Source of the DNA: Marsupella aquatica
Taxonomy: Eukaryota > Marchantiophyta
Assembly (NCBI GenBank): GCA_973895155.1
Contig: OZ316894.1
Span: 12,400,001 to 12,464,000, forward strand
Reading direction: 5' to 3'
DNA: 64,000 nucleotides
The notes beneath the pieces were generated by a model, which saw only the letters and a program-made list of their open reading frames with translations, was not told where the DNA came from and searched no databases. Made by a program: the position numbers and the translations under genes. Shown here in pieces: positions 55,861-64,000 of the stretch (position 1 is the stretch's first letter; every line of letters begins with the position of its first letter).

Positions 55861-58800
55861 ATGGGAGGAGGAGGAGGAGGAGTTGGGATTTCCGTGATGA
55901 CGGGGGATGGCACAGGAAAGCAAACAGAAGAAGAAAAGGAGGATAGTTTCTGGAAGGTGCCGCTGCCGCCAGAATGTATGCATTTTGTGGACTCACCGGA
56001 TTCGGATGCTTTTTCTCGTCTCCTTACCGCCTTAGATAGAGCTACCATAATTGCAATGGATGCAGAATGGAAGCCTCTTCGCCATGGCAGTGGTAGGGCT
56101 GGTGCTGGACAAGTTCCTCGCGTGTCAATTCTCCAAATTGCTTGCCGTCTGCAACGTCAAGGGAAGGGAGTTAAAGACAGCGCTGAGTCACCGTCCTTAG
56201 GCCCTACCCTAAAATCTCTTCGGGAGCCGAAAACAAAAACTTCGAAAATTGTTAAGCAGGACCAGGAGCAGCCAGAAGGTCAGCTTGTCCGCCTGAGTAA
56301 TTCCCTAGGAGCTGAAGAGGGAGCACAACCTAGAGATGATGAAGCTAGAGGTGAGGAAAGAGACAAGAGGAGTGAGAAAGGCATCCAATGTGGGCTTACT
56401 GCACTGGAACGACATATAGCGACCGGGACCGAGACGATGAGTTATACTGAGATGATATTCCTGTTAGACTTACTGGCAATACCTGCTGCAGCATTCAGTA
56501 AGGTGCTGAAGAAAGCCTTCGTGGACCCGGCGGTGCTTAAGCTCGGATTCGGCTTTAAACAAGATCTATTGCACCTGCGCGGGACCTTTCCTGGCCCTGA
56601 TGCACATAGCTGTTTTGACAAGGTAATCCGTTTCAAAATTGGCTGTCTACAAGCGTTTTGTTTGACAGCAGTGATCAGTTTTCTGGGATGGTGTGACACT
56701 TCCGTAAAATGAGCGAGGGATTCGCATAAATTGTAGCTCGGTAAAGAGAATTGATTTGAGTGCTAGCAATCTTGAGATGTTTTGTCCGAACACCGATTTG
56801 TTCCTACTTCGCCGACAGAGCCCGAATCCCAGCACATTATGTGGAGCTTGCACAAATAATTTGGGTAGTAACAATACGGTACGACTCGAAGGAATTTTTG
56901 GCTTTGGGGGGAAAGGGGCGCGGGCACAGTCGGGATTTTCAGGTCTTGCAGCCCAATCCTATGATGGTTTAAACTAGCTAGTAACTCATACAGCTTTACC
57001 TGTGGTGGCCAGAGGCAGTTGAGGTGAGGGTTCTCTGTTAGATTGAGCTTTCTAGGGTTTAGAATTGTGATGAGTTGGGGCAAATTGGTGCAAAGAATAA
57101 GTAATCTCCAGCAGTATGCGATCTAGAAGTTCGAGAACCTCCTGATCCTGAAAACTTTTGCTCGTGGACGTGACATTGTTTGAGTTCTTGTGAGAAGAAG
57201 CAAGAAATGATTGAAAATAGACTGCCTACCAGAATAAAATCTGTATGAGTTTACACCTATCCATTTTGCTCACATAACAGCCGTAAGATGATAAGATTGC
57301 TAATCTGGACACGAAGTTTTCCGCTGATGGTCCAATTTTTAGGCAAATGACAAGTTTGGTCCTGCGCTTGCCAGGTCGAGCCATACCTGGATGTGGGAAA
57401 ATTGTATCGACATTTGCACACAAATAAGTCAACATACATGTCTCGGGGGAGGAGAATTATGATTGGTGGAGAATATAGTTTAACAACCATATCCGAAAAA
57501 ATTCTAGGGCTTCCTCTGAGTAAGGTACAACTCAAAAAATGTACTGAATTTCAGAACTTCCGTTGTGAAAATTGAACGAGTTTCCTGACTTCAGCGAATT
57601 CCAGTTTTCACATTTCTCTGCCTTCCCAGCCCCACGGCAGAGAGCTGAACAGAGGACGCGTATTGCAGGATATGCAATGCAGTAACTGGGAGCAGAGACC
57701 CTTGACAAGCAAACAATTTGATTATGCAGTTGCTGATGCGTACTGTCTTCTGATGATATTTGATGCGCTCCAATTGGAGGCTTCGGAGTCTTGGTTTACA
57801 CCAAATGTGGCCGGTTGGTCTTTAATCAATCCTTCCGATTCAATTTATGTATTCTGTAATCCCAAGGTTTTGTGCAACAGGACGCTGCGTATGTGTGAAG
57901 AGTTGAATACTTACTCTAACTCCGAGCCGTAGCTATTATCCTGGCTCTTTTGTAGCCTATATATGTCCTTCGGCATTGACAATGACCGTATGATGTTGGC
58001 AACTCTCTAAGTCCAGTTTGTGGATGTCCTTAGGTGATGATAATGCCGATGTTCTTCGGAACAGATGTAAAGTGGGGGTTGCGGGACTTCTTGCTCCGGA
58101 AGGTGCAGCTGTGATTGGCATTGCTGACAGTTATGCTTCGGATGGCATTTGTCAACCTAAGAGAGGAGATGCAACCTCAATGGTCAAAGCTGCCCTAGGA
58201 GAAGCTGGTTTTTGTGGACTAAGAAGAGATCTCGCAGACCTGCCCCGCTTCAAAACAAGTGTGACTGTCGGCAAGACACTTAGCATTAAGGCACTTGTGC
58301 ACAGATTTGGAGAGAAATTGCTCATCACCGAAGGGCAAGCTATGACAAACAATCGGTCGAGAAGAAAGACGCGGAGTCGCCGTGCTCGAGAGGATGGAAA
58401 GAGTCGAGAGTTGCAGGAACAGGAAGATTTTCAGTATGTGGGACCTCCTCCTTGGGATGATGCAGTTGGTGGCGATGGGATTCCAAAGTTTCTTTGTGAT
58501 GCCATGGTGAGTGAAGCAAGGCGTGATCAAATATTGCCACAGGACAGAAACAAATTTAGCTATCTATCCGACCAATTGAAAAATGTAATGAAAAGCAGCT
58601 GACTTACGTCACGCGGTCAAGCAGGTGGAGGGTTTGGCCCGGCAGCTCCGTTGTGTCGGTATTGATGCTGCTTCACCTAATTCAAGAAAGTGCGAGCCCA
58701 GGTTGGACTGTTGCCGTCCTCATACTGTGATACCAAGGAAATGTAGAAGTGGACATGAAACACTGGAGTTTGTATTCATTCGGACTCCGGCAGCTATGTT

Positions 58801-59878
58801 GAAAATGGAATGAGATGGTTCTGAATTTTTCTTCGATGATTGCTATCTTGCCTGAGCACTGTAGCGAAGTCTGGAGGCAACCTGGCTCCTCTCCTATCGG
58901 ATTTCAGTGAGAAGAATGGTGCCAGAAAGACTTTTAACTGGCCAAAGTTTGTTAATGCACGCAGAGAACTAGTAGATTTGGCAGAGAAAGAAGGGCGTAT
59001 CATTTTGACTAGCGATGTGAAGCTTCTGCGACGAAAGGTTGTTCCGACAGAGCTGGCATATAGAGTGAAGAAACAAGGAAAATGGGATCAGTTAGCTGAG
59101 GTGATAGTCGCCTGCAACTCTGAACTCATACAAACCTGAAAAAGTACAATGACTGCAAAATGCCAACGAAAGAGTTGGTTAAACGTCACGCAGGATGAGG
59201 ACTGCTCTTCTTCGCAAGGCCATGGATAAAAGAATAACGGTGCAGGCCTGTCAGTTCGGCCAGGAAGTTTCTTTTGAAAGCCTTACGGGTGTAATTTTTT
59301 TCTGTTGTGTTATTATTGTTCAGATAATTGAGACTTTCAAATTGACAATAAGTAAGGATCAGCTCCTGACACGATGCACCAAGTGCAATGGGCGTTTCAT
59401 ACCAACGGCACTGACTGCAAAGGAGGCTGCCGCACAAGGTCCATGGAGTCAAGTCATTCCAGATTGTGTGCTGAAAGACGTGGATGAATTCTGGCAATGC
59501 GCTAGTTGTCACCACCTTTACTGGCAGGTACGTCCAACATGAACATTTAAACATTCACGACATGATCTTCATTTTATGCAACTCCTTGGCATTGCTTACA
59601 AAGCTTGTTGTTGTCGATTGCTTCAGTGTAACTACGGTCACTGCAATACAGTGCATCACAGCAGCAAAGAGATGTGAGTTTTTGAATAAGAAGCATTCTC
59701 AACAATGAGAGGGCCAAAGGATCGAGAGGCTTTGTTACTTTCATACTTCGTAGAAAGTCGTACATAATGGAATCTTAATGAAGATCACAACTAAAGTGAA
59801 ATGTCATTGTTGGTGCAGGGCTCCATATTCTCGCGCGCATTTGAACAATTTGTGGCGGTTTGCCACACAGGAAATTAA
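55861..59878 (+). CDS. DEDDy 3'-5' exonuclease with Mut7-C RNase domain
   Basis: Eight exons: 55861-56622, 57375-57524, 57669-57888, 58034-58506, 58625-58701, 58965-59100, 59324-59527 and 59819-59878, giving 693 residues, all in phase. The exonuclease domain carries motif I TIIAMDAEWKP (DxE, near residue 68), a 100-residue low-complexity insert, motif II LGFGFKQDLLHLRG, VEPYLDVGKLY, and motif III DYAVADAYCLLMIFD (Y-x3-D), so the DEDDy set is complete. The C-terminal Mut7-C domain has FLCDAMVEGLARQLRCVGID, GRIILTSDVKLL, and paired Cys in TRCTKCNGRF and WQCASCHHLYW, a zinc-ribbon pattern. The family includes nematode MUT-7 and plant proteins of similar layout; the plant role is not well known and RNA 3' trimming is inferred. 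The exon 3 donor (GTATGT) is the least certain junction. Confidence 0.9.
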
Positions 59879-61431
59879 TAGACCAGGATGGAAGTGACAA
59901 TTGAGGAACGGTGGCCTAGGCGTTGACGATTGAATTGCTGTACATATTCTTCATTCATTGCAGTCCTTTCTAGCCCCACTCACCCTTTTGACAAAGCTCT
60001 GTGTCCAGAAAGGGGAAAACCCCTTCAGGCCCCTGTCCTGGTTAAGGGACCTCACAATTTTGTTCTACTGGTAGAAATCTAGATGACATCTGTACAGTTG
60101 AATGACTTGAGAAGAAAAAGGAAACGTTGGAACATTGTCGAGAAGATCGCAGGATTGTACGCTCGAGTGTCGTATTTCAGCCTCTGTGGACAGGAGTGGT
60201 CTTAGATCTCAGATTTGTGAAGGTTCGATTCCTTACATGAGCCAGGAAATTAAAGGAAGAACAATCATGGGAGAAATATTATTCACGAGTACGCTTCTGC
60301 ACGACCAATCTGACCAATCCTAGTACAATAATGATGATGCACTCCAGATCGGACCTCACGAGAATTGTGTCTATAGATTCATTAAAGCTGAACATGACCA
60401 GAGTCGTCACACGCCGGTCGGGCCCAAACTCACGCACAGGCTATCTCAATTCACGGACCTATCTAGATGACTGTTCGGATCCTCGAGACCAGTCAGTTTG
60501 ACAGATCAGAAAGACACGCCATGCGTAATCAAGACTTGTCGGTTTGACAAAGACATCGCTGTGCAGACGATGTCGATTGTTGTGTCTGTATGATGGTGAC
60601 TGCCTTGAGCGGATGTCGACTTGATAAAAGCTCTCTTTAAAAAGCACCCTTGACATTGATTCCAGTCGGTAGCCAGTCGGTGGCACAAAGCGCACTGTAG
60701 GTCTATGTACCATTATGCCACATACTTATCTATACTTGTTAGCGAGTGTTACATTGCTATTCTTCTGTATGAAACCAGTCAAAAGAACCCCACATACGCG
60801 AGAAAAGACTAAATTGCATCAAAAACTGGATTTCTTAGCCTCAGCAGTGAAGGACCTGATCTGAACCACGCATCGACAGCAAGACGAGAGGGTCATTGGA
60901 TTGCTTGTTTAAGGGGAGAGGGCGACACAGAAGAGTCGCTGGGATCGAATCGCAGCTGACCTCTTCTCACGACAGTAGAGTCCTTGGGAGGAAGCCGTCT
61001 GGTACTGCCTGCGGACTTGAAAGAGACATGCGATGGGAAACTCGTCCCTTGCCAATAGATGGATTTCCATCCTGAGCAAGGATATGACGATCAGAAGAAA
61101 TTACCAGCAGCGGACGTCAAAGAAAGGGAGCTGGATTGGGAGATTTGTCACATGGAGAATCCAATAATTTCCGTGAGTGACAACGATGCGACGCTGACGC
61201 CCACGCCAGACACAGTCCATGTGGCCAATCATATTCTTGAAAACAAGCAATTTACGTTCATTGGAGATCAATTAGGGCTCAGGAAATGCTGGTTGCGAGA
61301 GAACGAGTAAAGTTGGGGCATACTGGCAAGCGGTGCGTTGCAAGTTGGGATGGATCCTTTATTCGAGGACGTTTATGTTCTAGTTCTATGCAACAATATG
61401 ATTAGAAAGTTTAATATGTTCTACCATCCAA

Positions 61432-61660
61432 CAGACCATACCATTTACGTATGGATATGATTATGAATGTTGTTTCATACTTTCCTACATGTTTTCATCC
61501 AAATGCCAACAGATCAATTCCGTATGGACATGATTATGAAGGTTGTTTCATGCTTTCCGACAGTGTCATTCAAAGGACAACAGATCATTCCGCATGAATA
61601 TGATTATGTACGGTTTGTATTTTCTTTTTCCTGACATCAAAACGAAAACAGATCACTTCC
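61432..61660. repeat. Tandem array, 68 to 78-base units, three to four copies
   Basis: Units start at about 61432, 61510, 61581 and 61649 with 'cagatcaattccgtatgg' or near forms, followed by 'atgattatgaaggttgtttc'. Unit length falls from 78 to 68 through small deletions. Confidence 0.8.
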
Positions 61661-61680
61661 GTTGAGAGTAGGGAGTACTG

Positions 61681-61815
61681 GACTCCTAGATGTGAAGGAA
61701 CTCGAGACTCGGGAGTTGTACTGTTTTGTGGAAGTACAATCCCCTAACCTAAGCTTGACTCCTAGATGTGCAAGAACTCGAAACTCGGGAGCTGTACTGT
61801 TTTGTGGAAGTACAA
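61681..61815. repeat. Tandem duplication, 58-base block, 77-base period
   Basis: 'gactcctagatgtgaaggaa' and 'ctgttttgtggaagtacaa' occur at 61681-61739 and again, with four or five changes, at 61758-61815. It adjoins the array at 61432-61660 but is unrelated in sequence. Confidence 0.85.
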
Positions 61816-63718
61816 AAGAGCCCTATAAGCTTGAACTTCAAATCTTCAAGCCCGACAACGCGCTCCATAAAACCTCAGTGAAGGACAGTAGTCAGCAGGT
61901 ACTGTGGAGTGTGGACGTTAAAATTGCCGAATACGTCAGACATCGGGCTGTCAATGCATTCGTCGGTGCCGGCGGGCGGGCACTGTCGCATGTACGGGAG
62001 GCCCGCCTGTATAATTTCCTCCTCCTACCGACTACCGTAGTCTGTAAATGTCATACCGGGCTCCCGGTCCCACATGAGCTCAATTAATGCAGGAAAAATG
62101 ACCGTTGTCGACTTGCCGTCCATTGGACAGTGCGCAATGCGCGGGACTTGCACACTCATGATCCGGACACTTTCTTTCCTTTCGCCGCACCAAGAATCAC
62201 AAGCTGATAGGACGCATTTACTTTGTGTCACTCACTTGACGCAAATCATCTGTAGTTGTTGCATGCTCCAAAAGATGATCTGATCGGTGGATCGTCTTTC
62301 GATTTCAAGGCAAAGAACCAATCACCTGCTGAATCGATGCGCCTGGAACATCGCATAACAGGCAGTGGAGGAACACTCGATAAATATCTGCATCATCATT
62401 TGATCCAAAAATATAGATTACTACAGTCCGTAATATTTAACACCAAGTTTTCACAGAATGACTTAATTAATTAATCCTAAAGTTCACAAATTCGACGATA
62501 CCGTCGTGGAAATTGAGTATGGTACCGTAGTACAGAATCTGGAGCCGTTGCGTACAAGATTCCAATTGCATTTCAAATCTCTCTGAAAAGATCGACTTAA
62601 TTTTCAAATCGGCGAATTCTTAAGCAGTGCATACGTGACAAGCTTTAGTATCCATCCATGCGTTTGAGAATCTCGCTGCAATTCGCCGTTTGCGATGCAA
62701 AATGTCTACGCTCTTCTGTCTACGTTTCTATCGTCCACATCATCCTGGCCGTCTCTTTTCCTTATGAGACGGCACTTTGATTCCAACTTCCTCTAGCATG
62801 AGGCTGATAGACACCTTTCATCAATCGTTCCTAGCTACAGGAAGATGCGTATGCAAATGTTTCAATGGCAGTGTTATCCTCGAGGCACATGCGCGCTAGT
62901 AAAACGCCTATTTCGAGTTTTCCTAGTCCAAAATTTCATTCATTGAATTTCTTGACTGGCGAAAATTTGGCACATCATGATTGTCTATCTAAAGGAGCTG
63001 TAGTACTCTCTAAGTAACCGCGGTTGCTTTTGGTCGACTTCTGTAAGCTCTATGGTTCCCATTTCTGTTCCTCTAAGAAATCTGTATGTGAATTTACTCG
63101 CTAGTTAGCTGCCGCCTATTATTGTTATCTACACTCCAGTCATCCGAATTGACCCATTCTTCTTGTCTCGACGTCCCACCAACGAACTGTTCACCAGACC
63201 CAAAGATGCCTATCGTTATATGTCCATCCAAACAATTTCCTTGGTAGGATTCCCAGAACACCTCGGTATCGATAGTGCTCACTGACCATCGCTGTCAGCT
63301 CGACTACGTTTCAGAATCACAACAAGTATGCGCAAACCCGATTCCTAGAAGATCGTGCTGTATTAAAGAACTTATGAAACTAAACCGCGGCCACGAATTG
63401 CAGGCCGTTCTTTTAATGAAGGGCATGAGCTGGGCAATCAATATAATTTTAGAATCAATTTGCACAACGTAGCGGTGTCCACAATTGTAACTACAGCCGA
63501 GAATCGCGAGTAAACTGTCACCTCAATATATCATTTCCTGAGCTGCACAGCATCGAGACGTGCGACGCAAAACAACGTCGAACATTTCAGCTGATCGAGC
63601 GAAGGTTCACTCCCTTTATTAGTCGGAGCGGCCACTCTCGCTCTTGAGTGTACACAGTCCACCATGATCGTGTTGAATTGCCGTTCTACGACTACACGAC
63701 CAAGCAGGTAGTAGATAC

Positions 63719-63800
63719 GGTAAACTTCATCACTCTTCTCCTCATAATTTGATTTTGCTGTAAACTTTATCATTCTTCTCCTCATAATTTGATTTTGCTC
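63719..63800. repeat. Tandem duplication, 41-base unit
   Basis: 'gtaaacttcatcactcttct' plus 'cctcataatttgattttgct' is repeated once with two substitutions (gtaaactttatcattcttct). Confidence 0.9.
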
Positions 63801-64000
63801 CTAGTAATTGCAGATCAAACTGTGGAAACAATAGCCGGGGTGGACCAAGACATTGTACTTGCCTATCCCCATGGACTAGCGTGAAGCAATCTTGCTTTTA
63901 AACCGACAACAAAAAGGAACCAGTGCAGCTGATGAGTAATGGTGTGACTTCTTCAAAGTTGAAGGCAGTCAAGTCATCAAGTTATCTAACGTAATTGAAA

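Larger units (their letters stand above)
59879..64000. other. No firm gene; tandem repeats
   Basis: Open frames at 61059-61310 (ends ILENKQFTFIGDQLGLRKCW), 61662-62087 and, on the minus strand, 63094-63282 (hydrophilic, preceded by a possible acceptor) were examined. The first has a distant look of the 'GDSLGR' segment of trichome birefringence-like proteins, the third could be a terminal exon, but none has supporting exons. 59900-61000 and 62100-63000 hold nothing recognised. Confidence 0.45.

Noticed and set aside
61059-61310. 83-residue frame with a GDQLG segment, perhaps trichome birefringence-like
   Set aside because: Only one short motif agrees; the flanking conserved Cys and WRW segments of that family were not found.
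1-64000. tRNA, rRNA, CRISPR array or bacterial operon
   Set aside because: No tRNA-like cloverleaf with conserved T-loop, no rRNA and no CRISPR-type repeat-spacer array was seen; genes are intron-split and plant-like.

Overview
This window is nuclear DNA of a land plant. Its genes are split by many short GT-AG introns. They encode plastid and plant-specific proteins (an APO protein, plastid Obg GTPase, plastid CcdA, a PIN-LIKES auxin carrier and a plant-type G-protein gamma subunit), and the spaces between genes are full of decayed transposons. Gene structure and the divergence from flowering-plant relatives suggest a non-seed plant such as a moss or other bryophyte, but the species cannot be named from this sequence.

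Eight genes have complete or near-complete models whose exon phases agree. They are a secreted fasciclin-domain protein (9774-10643, +), a mitochondrial thioredoxin o-like gene (12107-14869, -), a PILS auxin transporter-like gene (19246-23382, -), an APO RNA-binding protein (28335-30706, +), plastid ObgC (31718-35422, -), thylakoid CcdA (42220-45781, +), a G-gamma subunit (47640-49026, -) and a DEDDy 3'-5' exonuclease with a C-terminal Mut7-C domain (55861-59878, +). A ninth, unrecognised coiled-coil gene lies at 6071-7211 (+). Several exons, including all thioredoxin exons after the first, are shorter than 120 bases and were found by joining splice sites in phase.

Layout: 1-5 kb is transposon remains; 6-15 kb is genic (coiled-coil, FAS1, thioredoxin); 15-19 kb is repeats; 19-23 kb is PILS; 23.4-28.3 kb is repeats including a head-to-head pair of LTR-like fragments; 28-35.5 kb holds APO and ObgC, convergent, both plastid proteins; 35.7-42 kb is a dense transposon cluster; 42-49 kb holds CcdA and G-gamma, convergent; 50-52.6 kb is a decayed Helitron with helicase remains; 55.8-60 kb is the exonuclease; 60-64 kb has only tandem repeats and doubtful ORFs.

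The genes do not form an operon-like pathway. Three (APO, ObgC, CcdA) act in plastid biogenesis: photosystem I and 4Fe-4S assembly or RNA splicing, plastid ribosome assembly, and thylakoid thiol transfer for cytochrome assembly. No convincing new multi-gene system was found. The most unusual features are a family of Helitron-like 3' ends, each followed inward by a purine-rich minisatellite; a G-gamma subunit with a Cys-Cys-Cys tail but no CaaX box; a TIR transposon that ends just upstream of the CcdA gene and carries a good TATA box; an ObgC with a very long acidic N-terminal extension; and several strong hairpins in gene-free DNA.
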